Source of the DNA: Bacillus ndiopicus
Lineage (GTDB): Bacteria; Bacillota; Bacilli; Bacillales_A; Planococcaceae
Length of the DNA: 64,000 nt
Direction of reading: 5' to 3'
Assembly (NCBI RefSeq): GCF_000612805.1
Contig: NZ_HG964405.1
Coordinates: forward strand, 71,963-135,962
The notes beneath the pieces were generated by a model. The model had not been told where the DNA came from. It was given only the letters and a program-made list of their open reading frames with translations, and made no database searches. Within the stretch, counting starts at the first letter, position 1. Each line of letters begins with the position of its first letter. The position numbers and the translations under genes are program-made. Below are positions 19,781 through 30,019 of this stretch, piece after piece.

Positions 19781-20143
19781 TTTGAAATAAGTAAAAAGGT
19801 CTATTATAAATAAAATTCAAATTTTATTTAATGAAAATATTACATTTAAATGGATTTAAAGGGCTGCATTAATACCTTATATATACTTTTGATAATATTT
19901 TATTCATGTTTTATAATGATTCTAAAAAAATAAAAATTATAAATCATTTTACAATAAAATAATGTTTAGAATTTGTATAGCATAATGAATTATTATAAAG
20001 ATTTGGGTAATATTATTTAGTGCTTTCTCGCATCGTTTTTTTGATAAGAGAGAAGTAGAATTCCAGATATACTACAAAAATTCAATCATAATATACATCA
20101 TTCATTTTAAGAAATAAATCTTTAATGAAGGAACGTGTTTAAC
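19781..20143. other. AT-rich intergenic region upstream of diguanylate cyclase
   Basis: About 360 bp of very AT-rich DNA without a plausible gene. A weak hairpin (CTTTCTC with GAGAGAAG) lies near 20030-20055. No c-di-GMP riboswitch consensus was recognised. It presumably carries the promoter of the following gene. Confidence 0.5.
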
Positions 20144-21628
20144 ATGAAAAATTTGCATATAAAGCTTTTTTTGTCTCTTATCGTATTTGCGATTATTTTA
20201 GTAACAGTTGTAACATTGACAAATCGAAAGTTAATACAAAATGATGTTCTAGAGCGCGCATTAAGTAATCAATCATTTATTGAAAGCCAAGTTTTAAATG
20301 ATTTACAAACGCTTGATTTGATGCAATATCATTTAGAAAATCAATTAACGCAAGATATAGAAGCCGAACTACGTAAAATGTCTGACTTATATAAAGTAAA
20401 TCCTGACGTCTTATCATGGGATTTAGAAGAAATGAAGCAACAGCATGGCATGGAAATATTTATAATAGATGATACCAATAAAGTAATTCATACAACATAT
20501 GAAGAGGAATTAGGTTTTAGCTTTCACAATTGCTGTGAGAATTTTGATCGTCTACTTACACAAAGAAGAGTTAGTGGAGAGTTCTTTTCAGATAATATTG
20601 AAGCTTCTAGACAAACAGGAGGCGTGTGGAAATATAGCTATTTAGCTACGCCGGATCACCAATATTTAATGGAGCTTGGTACACCAGTAAAAGACATCCC
20701 CTTATTCCAAGATTTCAATTTTTTTGATACAGCAACAAGTTTAACGCAGCAATATGAAGATTTATTGGAGATAAAGATTATAAGCGGAGCTGGCTATTAC
20801 TTAAGTACATCTGGTGGTAGTGCCAATTCTATTAAAAGTAACGATCCAGAATTTCAAGCGGCATTTCAACGTGCACTTGAAACATCACGTACTGTGCAAT
20901 ATGAGAAGCAGCTTGACAATGGCGTGATTGAAACCTATCGTTTTCTTCCATATTATAATAAACAAACGAAGGGTTACTTAACGAAGCGTATTGTCTTTAT
21001 GAAATACGGTAATACGGCAGAGCTAGCTTTGCTAAGAAAAAATACCCAACAATTTTACCTTACTTTGGCAGTAGCAATAGTGACGTCACTTATTACACTT
21101 GTTGTTCTTAACTTAATATTAATGAAGACAGTAAGACAAGCAGAACGAGATCCATTAACAGGGGTCTACAATCGTGCAACTTATTTAGAGCAAGTTGGAG
21201 TGCTATTGAAGCGTAAGCGGTGCAACAAAATAGGGTTGTTATTATTTGATGTTGATAATTTTAAACAAGTAAATGATCAATATGGACATATAAAAGGGGA
21301 TATAGTGTTAGTTGAGTTAGCCAAAATATTAGAGTCATTTGCTCAAAAGGAAGGGTTTGTCGTTCGCTTCGGCGGTGATGAATTTGCTATCGTTATAAAA
21401 GATGCAACGATTGAAAAATTGGAGTGTATTGCAACTGGAGCGATTGAAGAGGTTCGTCAAAAAAGGCAGGGGAGTGATTTAGCATGGAATTTACTGTCAT
21501 TAAGTGTCGGTGGAACGTTACAAACAGATCTACAAGAAACAGAGCGTAACTTATATTCCAGAGCAGATCAGGCACTCTATGTTTCAAAGCACAGCGGCAA
21601 AAACCGTTATTCCGTATCAGCCCTTTAA
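20144..21628 (+). CDS. Membrane diguanylate cyclase (GGDEF) with extracellular sensor
   Basis: 494 residues. There is one N-terminal helix (about residues 5-27), an outside sensor segment of about 270 residues likely of the Cache type, a second helix (about 303-325) and a C-terminal GGDEF domain. DPLTGVYNR and RFGGDEFAIVI are intact, so c-di-GMP synthesis is expected. The I-site RxxD is absent (QKEG at that position), so product inhibition is probably missing. The ATG was preferred over a GTG 9 bp upstream for spacing to GAAGGA. It opposes the two EAL proteins encoded earlier in the window. Confidence 0.9.
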   Translation: MKNLHIKLFLSLIVFAIILVTVVTLTNRKLIQNDVLERALSNQSFIESQVLNDLQTLDLMQYHLENQLTQDIEAELRKMSDLYKVNPDVLSWDLEEMKQQHGMEIFIIDDTNKVIHTTYEEELGFSFHNCCENFDRLLTQRRVSGEFFSDNIEASRQTGGVWKYSYLATPDHQYLMELGTPVKDIPLFQDFNFFDTATSLTQQYEDLLEIKIISGAGYYLSTSGGSANSIKSNDPEFQAAFQRALETSRTVQYEKQLDNGVIETYRFLPYYNKQTKGYLTKRIVFMKYGNTAELALLRKNTQQFYLTLAVAIVTSLITLVVLNLILMKTVRQAERDPLTGVYNRATYLEQVGVLLKRKRCNKIGLLLFDVDNFKQVNDQYGHIKGDIVLVELAKILESFAQKEGFVVRFGGDEFAIVIKDATIEKLECIATGAIEEVRQKRQGSDLAWNLLSLSVGGTLQTDLQETERNLYSRADQALYVSKHSGKNRYSVSAL

Positions 21629-21644
21629 AAGCTATCTAAAGCAG

Positions 21645-21681
21645 AAAAAGAATGCCCCCGACGAAAAGGGCATTCTTTTTT
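21645..21681. terminator. Terminator between convergent cyclase and DeoR-type genes
   Basis: The stem AAAAAGAATGCCC with GGGCATTCTTTTT has T-runs on the + side and complementary A-runs on the other, so it can work in both directions. Confidence 0.9.
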
Positions 21682-21706
21682 GTTACGTCCACCTAAAACG
21701 GTAGAA

Positions 21707-21928
21707 CTAAGATGTCAGTTTTACTTTTTTCTTCGTCGTTGTCCATTTACCTCGACTTGGGCTCATAACCAAGTCGTTGAAGGCTAACACATTCAAATCT
21801 CTTTGAATGGTGCGAGGAGTGATGTTGAACTCTTCGACTAAATCCTGTGTAGACACTTCTCCTTTTGTAAGAATAAACATATACACGTCTTTAATACGAT
21901 TAAGCATTCTATCAGTAGTTGGTTTCAT
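21707..21928 (-). CDS. Small DeoR-type winged helix-turn-helix protein (YtzE-like)
   Basis: 73 residues consisting almost only of the DeoR N-terminal HTH (LVEEFNITPRTIQRDLNVL), with no effector-binding domain. B. subtilis has the similarly short YtzE in this neighbourhood. It probably binds DNA as a dimer; the target is unknown. The GGAG upstream of ATG is about 13 bp away, rather far. Confidence 0.8.
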   Translation of the reverse strand: MKPTTDRMLNRIKDVYMFILTKGEVSTQDLVEEFNITPRTIQRDLNVLAFNDLVMSPSRGKWTTTKKKVKLTS

Positions 21929-22048
21929 AATTAGTGAACCACTCCTTCGATCTTAATTCTCATGGCAAAGACTAGCGGACGACAATATGTGCGGAGTGCA
22001 CGTAGGCTTTTGATTTCTGCCCCAGACAACCCCTTTTCAAAAGTAATC

Positions 22049-22070
22049 TATCAGAACAAATATTCTGATA
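22049..22070. promoter_or_regulatory. 22-bp dyad, candidate operator between ytzE-like gene and pepV
   Basis: TATCAGAA and TTCTGATA flank a 6-bp centre. It lies in the 300-bp gap between the divergent YtzE-like and PepV genes, near TATAAT-like sequences. The core GAACAAATATTC is one half-site short of a LexA box. A target of the YtzE-like protein is another option. Nothing else convincing is seen in this gap. Confidence 0.4.
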
Positions 22071-22228
22071 ATATGATTATAGCGTATATCCGCTATAATT
22101 TCTATTAATTTGAGGTGAATTCATAAAAAATTTACTTATTGTTTACATAGGATGCTTCAATGTTTTTCATTGTTTTTTCATGGATAAGGCGTAAAATAGA
22201 CCATATTAGAAAAAATGAGGTGGAATAA

Positions 22229-23614
22229 ATGAATTGGTTACAAATTGCGCGTGAACGTAAAGAGGAATTGCTTACAGAATTACAGCAATTAATTCAAATT
22301 GAAAGTGTGTTGGATGAAGAGGGTGCATCAGAGGATATGCCTTTTGGAAAAGGGCCGCTTGATGCTCTAAACTTTATGCTAAAGAGCGGTGAAGCAGCAG
22401 GAATGCAAGTAAAAAACGTGGATCAAATGGCTGGCCATATCGAGATGGGGGAAGGACAAGAGTTATTAGGTATTTTATGTCATGTAGATGTAGTACCTGT
22501 TGGAGCGGGCTGGACATATCCTCCTTTTGAAGGGCGTATTGTTGATGGCAAATTATTTGGGCGTGGTGCGATTGATGATAAAGGCCCAACAATGGCAGCA
22601 TGGCTTGCAATGAAGATGGTGAAGGATAGCGGTATTCCATTGACGAAACGCGTTCGAATGATTATCGGAACGGATGAAGAAAGTGGCTTCCGTTGTGTAG
22701 AACGTTATTTTGAAAAAGAAGAAATGCCAACAATTGGCTTTGCTCCAGATGCAGATTTCCCATTAATTAACGCTGAAAAGGGTATTGCACATCTTATTTT
22801 TTCTCAGAAAAATAAACCATCTGCGGATGAAGCATTATTATCATTTGCTGCAGGAAAACGTACAAATATGGTGCCTGATGTTGCTGAGGCAAAATTAGCG
22901 ACAATTTCTCAGCAAGGTGCTACAAATTTCCAGAAATTCTTGCTGGAAAATGAGGCGGAAGGTTCTTTAATAAGCGAGGGCAATGAATATATAATAACAG
23001 TAAAAGGGAAATCAGCCCATGCAATGGAGCCTGAAAAAGGTCTTAATGCTGCAGTATTATTAGCAAAATTTTTAACAACTGAGCTAACTGGTAGTGGTTT
23101 AGCATTTGTGCAGTTTATTGCAGATGTTTTTGGAAAAGATCATTTTGGTACGGCGTTACAATTAAACTATCGTGATGAGATGTCTGGCGAAACAACATTG
23201 AATCCTGGCATTATTAAATTTGATGCTAATGGTGGTGTGATTGAAGTGAGTATGCGTTATGCAGTAACGTATTCATTCGAGGAAAAAATGACATCAGTGC
23301 AGCAGTTGCTTCTAAAAACAGACTTTACACTAGATGTTGCAAGTAATTCAGCACCGCACCATGTACCAGAGGACGATGAGCTAGTACAAACATTAGTTGG
23401 TGTATATCAAAAATATACAAATGATTTTTCAAAGGTATTATCAACAGGCGGTGGCACATATGCACGGGTATTAAACAAAGGAGTGGCGTTTGGTATGCTA
23501 TTTCCGGGAGAAGCAGATGTCGCACACCAAAAAGACGAGTTTGTTGACATTGATAATTTAATTACTGCTGCTGCAATTTATGCAGAGGCTATTGCAAAAT
23601 TAGCAAGTAAATAA
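22229..23614 (+). CDS. pepV: Dipeptidase PepV (M20 metallopeptidase)
   Basis: 461 residues. Zinc-site motifs of M20 peptidases are in order: CHVDVVPVGAGW, GRGAIDDKGPTMAAW, IGTDEESGFRCVERYF and FAPDADFPLINAEKG. The lid domain lies between about residues 185 and 390. It cleaves dipeptides in the cytosol and so feeds amino acid pools. The ribosome binding site is GAGGTGG. The D-amino acid transaminase gene begins 21 bp downstream, an arrangement common in Bacillaceae. Confidence 0.95.
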   Translation: MNWLQIARERKEELLTELQQLIQIESVLDEEGASEDMPFGKGPLDALNFMLKSGEAAGMQVKNVDQMAGHIEMGEGQELLGILCHVDVVPVGAGWTYPPFEGRIVDGKLFGRGAIDDKGPTMAAWLAMKMVKDSGIPLTKRVRMIIGTDEESGFRCVERYFEKEEMPTIGFAPDADFPLINAEKGIAHLIFSQKNKPSADEALLSFAAGKRTNMVPDVAEAKLATISQQGATNFQKFLLENEAEGSLISEGNEYIITVKGKSAHAMEPEKGLNAAVLLAKFLTTELTGSGLAFVQFIADVFGKDHFGTALQLNYRDEMSGETTLNPGIIKFDANGGVIEVSMRYAVTYSFEEKMTSVQQLLLKTDFTLDVASNSAPHHVPEDDELVQTLVGVYQKYTNDFSKVLSTGGGTYARVLNKGVAFGMLFPGEADVAHQKDEFVDIDNLITAAAIYAEAIAKLASK

Positions 23615-23635
23615 AGATGAGAAGAGGTTTTTAGG

Positions 23636-24487
23636 ATGGGGTACAGTTTATTAAATGATCGTATCGTTGCAGATGAGGAAGTTGTAGTTAATAAAGAGGA
23701 TCGCGGCTATCAGTTTGGCGATGGCATTTATGAAGTAATCAAAGTGTATAATGGACAATTATTTACAGCAGATGAGCATATTGATCGTTTTTATTTAAGT
23801 GCGGAAAAAATTCGCTTGACGATTCCTTATACAAAGCATAAATTACATCAATTATTGCATGAGCTTGTGGAAGCAAACGAAATTAACAATGGTCATATTT
23901 ATTTCCAAATCACACGCGGTGCTACAGCTCGCAATCATATTTTCCCAAGCGCAGATGTTGCACCTGTTTTGACAGGAGCAGCAGTGGAAGCCTCACGTCC
24001 AATCACGAATTTAGAAAACGGTGTTAAAGCAACATTTGTTGAGGATATTCGTTGGCTGCGCTGTGACATTAAATCGTTAAATTTATTAGGCGCGGTATTA
24101 GCGAAGCAAGAAGCCTTTGAAAAAGGCTGCTACGAAGCTATTTTACATCGAGGTGAAACAATAACAGAAGGTTCATCAACGAACGTTTTTGGTATTAAAG
24201 ATGGCGTTTTATATACGCATCCAGCAAATAACCTTATTTTAAAAGGCATTACACGTCAAGTGATTTTAACATGTGCACAAGAAATTGATTTACCAATAAA
24301 AGAACAGGCGATGACGAAGGAGCAGTTACTTGCAATGGATGAGGTCATCGTCGCGTCAACAACTTCAGAAGTAACACCAGTTATTGAGATTGATGGACAG
24401 AAAATCAATGATGGTCAAGTTGGGCTATGGACGCGTAAATTACAGGCGCAGTTTGCAACAAAAATCCCAGCCCCAATAACGATTTAA
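23636..24487 (+). CDS. dat: D-amino-acid transaminase
   Basis: 283 residues, class IV PLP aminotransferase. Motifs are DRGYQFGDGIYEVIKVYNG at the N-terminus, the PLP lysine in DIKSLNLLGAVLAKQEA (about residue 145), and ITEGSSTNVFGI. It interconverts D-alanine and D-glutamate, supplying D-glutamate for peptidoglycan. The gene follows pepV closely and probably shares its transcript. Confidence 0.95.
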   Translation: MGYSLLNDRIVADEEVVVNKEDRGYQFGDGIYEVIKVYNGQLFTADEHIDRFYLSAEKIRLTIPYTKHKLHQLLHELVEANEINNGHIYFQITRGATARNHIFPSADVAPVLTGAAVEASRPITNLENGVKATFVEDIRWLRCDIKSLNLLGAVLAKQEAFEKGCYEAILHRGETITEGSSTNVFGIKDGVLYTHPANNLILKGITRQVILTCAQEIDLPIKEQAMTKEQLLAMDEVIVASTTSEVTPVIEIDGQKINDGQVGLWTRKLQAQFATKIPAPITI

Positions 24488-24492
24488 CAGAA

Positions 24493-24527
24493 AATGCAGG
24501 CAGCAAATTTTTGTATGCCTGTGTTTT
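24493..24527 (+). terminator. Intrinsic terminator after dat
   Basis: The stem GCAGGCA with TGCCTGT is followed by GTTTTTTT. A second hairpin (TTTATCACCAAA with TTTGGTTGATAAA) follows at about 24533-24560. The rest of the 280-bp gap is AT-rich. Confidence 0.8.
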
Positions 24528-24771
24528 TTTGTTTATCACCAAAAACTTTGGTTGATAAAATATAATTTTATCGAAAGAGATAAGTGTGCTTATTTGTTCG
24601 GATTATCTATAAAATACCGAAAAACCGATTGATTTCCATTGCTACTATAGACTAAATTGAAAAAGAGCTATTGGGAAATGTGGGTATCTCTACTAGCAAC
24701 CCTATATTTTTTTACTAGCGATTCATGTACAATAGGTAGTACGAAAGTTAGTAGATGGAGAGTGTTTCGTT

Positions 24772-25761
24772 ATGGCCCAATTAGTAAAAATACAAGATTA
24801 TATATCCCGTTACGAAATTGATTTTGCTCGCTACCCTACGCAATTTGTACGGTTAAAAAAGGTGCAATGGGAGCGCATTAAATATCAATGGGAAACTGGT
24901 GGTGAGCTGAATCAACAATGGGAGCATGTCGATACGACAGATGACATCGTTGAAGCGGAAAAGCCGAAATTGTCATTTTTAAAAAAATTATTCCCTTTAA
25001 AAAAGCAGGCACAGCCTATTGAAGAGTTAGTTTCTACTGATGAGGTAGAAGACGAAGGAATAATGGACGAAGATACAACATTATTATTCGAACCTAATAT
25101 TGTTTATAATCCGCAAACGTTGGAAGAGCTAAAGCGCATGTTTATGGATCAATTTTTCCATTTTCAAATGAAATGGGCAAGTTCTACATTACGCGAAAAA
25201 TCCTATGTTGATCCAAAGTATATGCGCGACACGTTATTGCGTACATTACTGCTAGATTTACCAGACAACTATTTATTGTTTTATTATCCTATTTTGCGTG
25301 TGAAAAAAGCACCGATAGAATTAGAAGTGATTGTTATGACGCCTGTAGAATGTATTTGTATTACTGTTGTAGAGGAGGAAAATCAAGCTGTTTATATTGG
25401 TGGTAGCGAACGTTTTTGGGTTAAAAAAGTAGGCAAGCAAGAGAAAAAGACACTCAATCCTTTCATTCGATTAAATCGTATGGAAACATTAGTTAAACAA
25501 CTATTTGAGCAGGCAAATGTAGAAATGCCAGTTCGTAAAGTGTTGCTGTCTCGCAATGGCTATTTTGATTATCCTGGTTCTGCTTACGGTGTACAGTTTA
25601 TTGATAAACGCAATTATCCAGAATGGCTTCAGCAAATGAGGCGCACGGTTTCCCCAATGAAGCATATGCAAATTCGTGCTGCGCAATCCATTTTAGCTAT
25701 TAGTCAAACAACGTCGTTTCATAGAGATATATGGAGCGAGCAAAAAAAGGATGACGAATAA
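24772..25761 (+). CDS. Conserved hypothetical protein with NERD-like domain (YtlQ position)
   Basis: 329 residues, no clear catalytic family. The N-terminal third is charged and has an acidic linker (about residues 65-105). The C-terminal two-thirds resemble the layout of NERD (nuclease-related) domains, with TPVECICITVVEEENQAVYI, a GGSERFWV segment and KVLLSRNGYFDYPG. The expected E-x-K active-site strand is not obvious. The next gene starts within its stop codon (TAATG), so the two are coupled. The position matches B. subtilis ytlQ; function unknown. Confidence 0.7.
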   Translation: MAQLVKIQDYISRYEIDFARYPTQFVRLKKVQWERIKYQWETGGELNQQWEHVDTTDDIVEAEKPKLSFLKKLFPLKKQAQPIEELVSTDEVEDEGIMDEDTTLLFEPNIVYNPQTLEELKRMFMDQFFHFQMKWASSTLREKSYVDPKYMRDTLLRTLLLDLPDNYLLFYYPILRVKKAPIELEVIVMTPVECICITVVEEENQAVYIGGSERFWVKKVGKQEKKTLNPFIRLNRMETLVKQLFEQANVEMPVRKVLLSRNGYFDYPGSAYGVQFIDKRNYPEWLQQMRRTVSPMKHMQIRAAQSILAISQTTSFHRDIWSEQKKDDE

Positions 25762-26681
25762 TGCAGCTCCATATCATTTTAAATGAATTAGCAGGGAGCG
25801 GCAGAGGGGGAAAGCGTTGGCGAAGCTGGCAGCCTGCTATAAAAATTCCTTACACGCTACATACAACAAACTATAGAGGTCATGGCTTTGAAATTGCGCA
25901 GCAAATTGCTCAGGATGCTGAACAGCAACAACAGGCAACTTGTATTGTTATTATCGGCGGTGATGGTACGATACACGAAGTGATCAATGGTGTGCTACAT
26001 TGTGAATGGATAACAATAGGTGTAATGGCTGGTGGCTCTGGCAATGATTATGCCCGTACATATCATACGTTTCAATCTGTACAGCAATTGCTCGATTTTA
26101 TGCAACGGCCTGCTAGAAAGCAGCATGACTGTGGAATAATTAAATTGCAAAAAGAGCACGCTTTTATGAATAATTGTGGCATCGGTTTTGATGCAGCGGT
26201 TACTAAGGTTGCCAACGACTCTACATTGAAAAGGCTACTTGGTAAAATAGGGCTCGGCCAACTAAGCTATGTTTACTATTTAATTAAACAATTATTTACT
26301 TTTAAACCCTTCGAATTAACAATTACGAAGGATGGTGAGCAGCACATTTTCCATAATGTTTGGCTTGCGACAGTATGTAACCAACCGTACTTTGGTGGTG
26401 GAATGAAACTTTCTCCACTATCTAAAACCGACGATCATATGCTTGAAGTGATTGTTGTACATAATATATCTGCAATCAAATTATTACTTTTGTTTATGAC
26501 GATTTTTTCAGGCACGCATATTCGCTTAAAAGAAGTGACACAGCTAACAGGGCAAAAATTTCAATTAACACATAGCGAAGAGCTGCTTTGTCAGGCTGAT
26601 GGAGAAATATTGACAGTGCCAAATAAGCAATTACAGTTTCATGTCAATCCATTAAGTTGGTATGCGACAAAAAATGAATGA
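25761..26681 (+). CDS. Diacylglycerol/lipid kinase family protein (YtlR-like)
   Basis: 306 residues, DAGK catalytic fold. Nucleotide-binding motifs are VIIGGDGTIHEVINGV and MAGGSGNDYART; NNCGIGFDAAV follows. Such proteins phosphorylate diacylglycerol, sphingoid or related lipids at the membrane; the substrate is not known here. It overlaps the upstream hypothetical gene by one base, indicating translational coupling. B. subtilis ytlR lies in the same place, before trmB. Confidence 0.88.
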   Translation: MQLHIILNELAGSGRGGKRWRSWQPAIKIPYTLHTTNYRGHGFEIAQQIAQDAEQQQQATCIVIIGGDGTIHEVINGVLHCEWITIGVMAGGSGNDYARTYHTFQSVQQLLDFMQRPARKQHDCGIIKLQKEHAFMNNCGIGFDAAVTKVANDSTLKRLLGKIGLGQLSYVYYLIKQLFTFKPFELTITKDGEQHIFHNVWLATVCNQPYFGGGMKLSPLSKTDDHMLEVIVVHNISAIKLLLLFMTIFSGTHIRLKEVTQLTGQKFQLTHSEELLCQADGEILTVPNKQLQFHVNPLSWYATKNE

Positions 26682-26728
26682 ATCAGTTATAATAAAAAAT
26701 GATGTAATAAAGAAATGAGGAAAAGAAA

Positions 26729-27370
26729 GTGAGACTAAGAAACAAACCATGGGCAGAAGAATTTATTAATGAGCATCAAGATGTTATTCTTCAAAACCCT
26801 GAACAGCATAAAGGAAATTGGGCAGCGGTATTTGGTAATAATCACCCAATTCATATCGAAGTTGGCACAGGTAAAGGGCAATTCGTACTAGGAATGGCTC
26901 TACAAAATCCTGATATTAATTATATTGGTATTGAGCTATATGATAGTGTTATAGTTTGTGCACTTGAGCGCATTATTGAGGCAGATAAGCCTGCCAATTT
27001 ACGTCTGTTAAAAGTAAATGGCGCTAATTTACAAGATTATTTTGCAAAGGGTGATGTTAGTCAAGTTTATTTAAACTTCTCTGACCCATGGCCAAAAATA
27101 CGTCATGCGAAACGCCGCCTAACACATGAAGGTTTTTTAGCTATTTATGAAAATATCTTAATTGACCAAGGGGAAATTCATTTTAAAACCGATAATCGTG
27201 GCTTATTTGAGTACTCTTTAGTTAGCATGAATGCATATGGGATGGTATTAAACTACGTATCTCTTGATTTACATGCTAACATGCCAGAGGACAATGTGAT
27301 GACAGAGTATGAAGAGAAGTTTTCCGCAAAGGGCCAGCCGATTTATCGTTTAGAATGTCAATTTAAATAA
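26729..27370 (+). CDS. trmB: tRNA (guanine-N7-)-methyltransferase TrmB
   Basis: 213 residues, the usual size. SAM-binding motif is [11 protein letters not shown], acidic loop GIELYDSV, and the TrmB signature [20 protein letters not shown] is followed by [13 protein letters not shown]. It methylates G46 in the variable loop of tRNA. The GTG start follows GAGGAAAAGA. B. subtilis trmB (ytmQ) has the same neighbours. Confidence 0.96.
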   Translation: MRLRNKPWAEEFINEHQDVILQNPEQHKGNWAAVFGNNHPIHIEVGTGKGQFVLGMALQNPDINYIGIELYDSVIVCALERIIEADKPANLRLLKVNGANLQDYFAKGDVSQVYLNFSDPWPKIRHAKRRLTHEGFLAIYENILIDQGEIHFKTDNRGLFEYSLVSMNAYGMVLNYVSLDLHANMPEDNVMTEYEEKFSAKGQPIYRLECQFK

Positions 27371-27395
27371 TAGTTAGCAATTGGGGGAAATTTTG

Positions 27396-28262
27396 ATGGA
27401 TCAATATGTATTTCACGATATGAAGCTTTTTTGGTTAAATGGTGGGGTAACAGCTCTTGATGGGGGCGCGATGTTCGGAGTTGTACCGAAGGCATTATGG
27501 TCGCGTAAATACCCTGTCAATGAATTAAATCAAATTGAGTTGGCATGTGAACCAATTTTAATTCAATATAAGGGGAAAAATTATTTAATCGATACAGGCG
27601 TTGGGGCAGGAAAGCTAACAGAAAAGCAATTACGCAATTTCGGAGTATCAGAGCAATCAACAATTGAGACTAGCTTAGCAGAGCTTGCTATGAAGCCCGA
27701 GGATATTGATGGCATTTTGATGACGCATTTGCATTTCGACCATGCTGGTGGCTTAACAAAGTGGGAAGGCGAGCAGCTTGTTCCTGTATTCCCAAATGCG
27801 ACAATTTACACAACGAAGATCGAATGGGATGAAATGCGCAATCCAAATATTCGCTCACGCAACACTTATTGGAAAGAAAACTGGGAGCCCGTACAGCATT
27901 TAGTCAAAACATTTGAAGGTGAGCTTGAAGTTGCACCAGGTTTAAAAATGATGCATACGGGTGGCCACAGTGATGGACATGCCATTATCCGCTTAGAGCA
28001 GAACGGCGAAGTGTTACTGCATATGGCAGATATTATGCCAACACATGCGCATCAAAATCCACTTTGGGTGCTTGCCTACGATGACTATCCAATGACGAGT
28101 GTTTTTGCTAAGGAAAAGCTGATGAAGGAAGCATTAGAAAATGGCTATAAGTTCATTTTCTATCACGATGCCTACTATCGTATGATAGGCTGGGATGCGA
28201 CAGGCAAGGAAGTTGTAGATAGCTTGAAACGTAGTAATGAGGCAGTCATTCAGTTTAAATAA
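27396..28262 (+). CDS. YtnP-family quorum-quenching lactonase (metallo-beta-lactamase fold)
   Basis: 288 residues from the ATG that follows GGGGGAAA; a TTG inside that site was rejected. The metal motif is [11 protein letters not shown], with further ligands in [23 protein letters not shown] and FYHDAYY. B. subtilis YtnP degrades lactone-type signals such as those of Streptomyces; the same activity is plausible but unproven here. The gene follows trmB by 25 bp. Confidence 0.88.
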   Translation: MDQYVFHDMKLFWLNGGVTALDGGAMFGVVPKALWSRKYPVNELNQIELACEPILIQYKGKNYLIDTGVGAGKLTEKQLRNFGVSEQSTIETSLAELAMKPEDIDGILMTHLHFDHAGGLTKWEGEQLVPVFPNATIYTTKIEWDEMRNPNIRSRNTYWKENWEPVQHLVKTFEGELEVAPGLKMMHTGGHSDGHAIIRLEQNGEVLLHMADIMPTHAHQNPLWVLAYDDYPMTSVFAKEKLMKEALENGYKFIFYHDAYYRMIGWDATGKEVVDSLKRSNEAVIQFK

Positions 28263-28267
28263 TAGAG

Positions 28268-28322
28268 AGGCGGTGTAAAAAGTGAGGCAGTGACCCACTT
28301 TCCACACCGCCTTAATTTTTTC
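28268..28322 (+). terminator. Intrinsic terminator after ytnP-like gene
   Basis: The stem AGGCGGTGTAAAAAGTG with CACTTTCCACACCGCCT (two mismatches) is followed by TTAATTTTTT. Confidence 0.8.
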
Positions 28323-28436
28323 TATGGATAATATAAAACTGCCTTACTTGATAGCAAAGCAGTTTCTTGAAATGCAACGATTTTGAAAAACGCTGATATA
28401 TGCAGATGGAGTTCTTAAAGACACCACTAACATACA

Positions 28437-28751
28437 TTATAGTTTTGTTAGCTCTAACACTGCGCCAGAGCGTGCATCTGCTGCGAACTCAAATGATTCC
28501 ATTTCACCATTCAACATGCGTGAAATACCGCCGCGATAAACAGGAGAAGTTGTAAAGCCATTGTTAAACTCTTCTACTTTCATAAACACCCATGAGCCAT
28601 CAATCGGTGCTTCTTTTTTGAATTCTGCTTTAATTTGCTGTAGTACTGTGTCTGCAGATAGGTAAGGATCTACCCGCTCGCTTACCTCTTTAATAATGAT
28701 TGCTGCTGCTAAGCCCGTTGCTACCCCTAAAACAAAATCTCTCAATTTCAT
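28437..28751 (-). CDS. Small PepSY-domain-like membrane-anchored protein (YtzB-like)
   Basis: 104 residues from the ATG preceded by AAGGAGGG; a longer upstream frame is not supported. An N-terminal hydrophobic helix (FVLGVATGLAAAIIIKE) is followed by a short alpha/beta domain with DGSWVFMKVE and PVYRGGISR, similar to PepSY domains. B. subtilis has the small PepSY protein YtzB beside ytoP, the same neighbour as here. Possible inhibitor or regulator of a peptidase; function not established. Confidence 0.72.
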   Translation of the reverse strand: MKLRDFVLGVATGLAAAIIIKEVSERVDPYLSADTVLQQIKAEFKKEAPIDGSWVFMKVEEFNNGFTTSPVYRGGISRMLNGEMESFEFAADARSGAVLELTKL

Positions 28752-28881
28752 CTTTATTCCCTCCTTGTTTTTAACTTTATCATATATGGTGAGGCATGTA
28801 AAAAATAGAAAATTCGAAGAACGAAATACTTTCACTTATGTTATAATAGATGCGTAAATAAACAAGGGGAGTGTATCATAA

Positions 28882-29961
28882 GTGAATCAAGAAACAATGC
28901 AACTTTTTAAAACATTAACTGAGCTTCCAGGAGCACCAGGAAATGAGCGTGCAGTACGCAATTTTATGCGTAGTGAGCTGGAAAAATACGCTGATGAGGT
29001 TATTCAAGATAATTTAGGGGGCATTTTCGGTGTACGTAAATCAGCTCAAGCAGATGCGCCAAAAATTTTAGTAGCAGGTCATATGGACGAAGTGGCATTT
29101 ATGGTCACATCGATTACAGATAATGGGCTAATTCGATTCCAAACCTTAGGTGGATGGTGGAATCAAGTAATGCTAGCGCAACGTGTAACAGTGTATGCAA
29201 AGGATCGCGAAATTCCAGGTGTTATCGCTTCAGTACCACCACATTTGTTAACAGATGCAGAGCGTGCAAAGCCGATGGACATGAAAAATATGCTTATTGA
29301 TATCGGTGCTGATTCCAAAGAAGATGCAGAGTCAATGGGGGTTCGTCCTGGGCAATCCATACTTCCTGTATGCCCATTCACACCGATGGCTAATCCGAAA
29401 AAGATTATGGCGAAGGCTTGGGATAACCGTTATGGCTGTGGTTTAGCAATTGAGCTATTAAAAGAATTAAAAGATGAGCAACTTGCGAGCCATTTATACT
29501 CAGGTGCGAACGTAATGGAAGAGGTAGGCTTGCGAGGTGCAGGTGTTTCTGCAAATATGATTCAGCCAGATTTATTTTTTGCGTTAGATGCATCACCTGC
29601 TAACGATACGTCTGGTGATAAATCACAATTTGGTCAATTAGGAAAAGGCGCCTTAGTACGTATTTTTGACCGTACGATGGTAACACACCGCGGAATGCGT
29701 GAATTAGTATTAGATACAGCTGAATCAAATAATATTCCATATCAATATTTTGTATCACCTGGTGGTGGGACAGATGCTGGTAAAGTTCATACACAATTAA
29801 ATGGTGTACCTTCAGCAGTTATCGGTATTTGCTCACGTTATATCCATACGTCTTCATCGATTATTCATGTTGATGACTATGCTGCGGCGAAGGAATTATT
29901 AGTGAAACTTGTAAAATCGACTGACCGTACAACACTTGAAACAATCAAAGCAAACGTGTAA
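28882..29961 (+). CDS. M42 family metallopeptidase (YtoP-like aminopeptidase)
   Basis: 359 residues. Metal ligands of M42 are visible: [27 protein letters not shown], the catalytic EE pair in [19 protein letters not shown] and the last ligand in [11 protein letters not shown]. It should form a large tetrahedral aminopeptidase in the cytosol, releasing N-terminal residues such as glutamate or aspartate. The GTG start follows AAGGGGAG. It is divergent from the PepSY-like gene. Confidence 0.92.
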   Translation: MNQETMQLFKTLTELPGAPGNERAVRNFMRSELEKYADEVIQDNLGGIFGVRKSAQADAPKILVAGHMDEVAFMVTSITDNGLIRFQTLGGWWNQVMLAQRVTVYAKDREIPGVIASVPPHLLTDAERAKPMDMKNMLIDIGADSKEDAESMGVRPGQSILPVCPFTPMANPKKIMAKAWDNRYGCGLAIELLKELKDEQLASHLYSGANVMEEVGLRGAGVSANMIQPDLFFALDASPANDTSGDKSQFGQLGKGALVRIFDRTMVTHRGMRELVLDTAESNNIPYQYFVSPGGGTDAGKVHTQLNGVPSAVIGICSRYIHTSSSIIHVDDYAAAKELLVKLVKSTDRTTLETIKANV

Positions 29962-30019
29962 AGAAAAGCTGTCAAGAAAGCGCATGTTTTTGTGACTAAG
30001 CTTAATAAGGCAACAAGAG

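Noticed and set aside
20030-20055. c-di-GMP riboswitch upstream of the diguanylate cyclase
   Set aside because: No conserved GEMM core was recognised; only a weak hairpin in AT-rich DNA.
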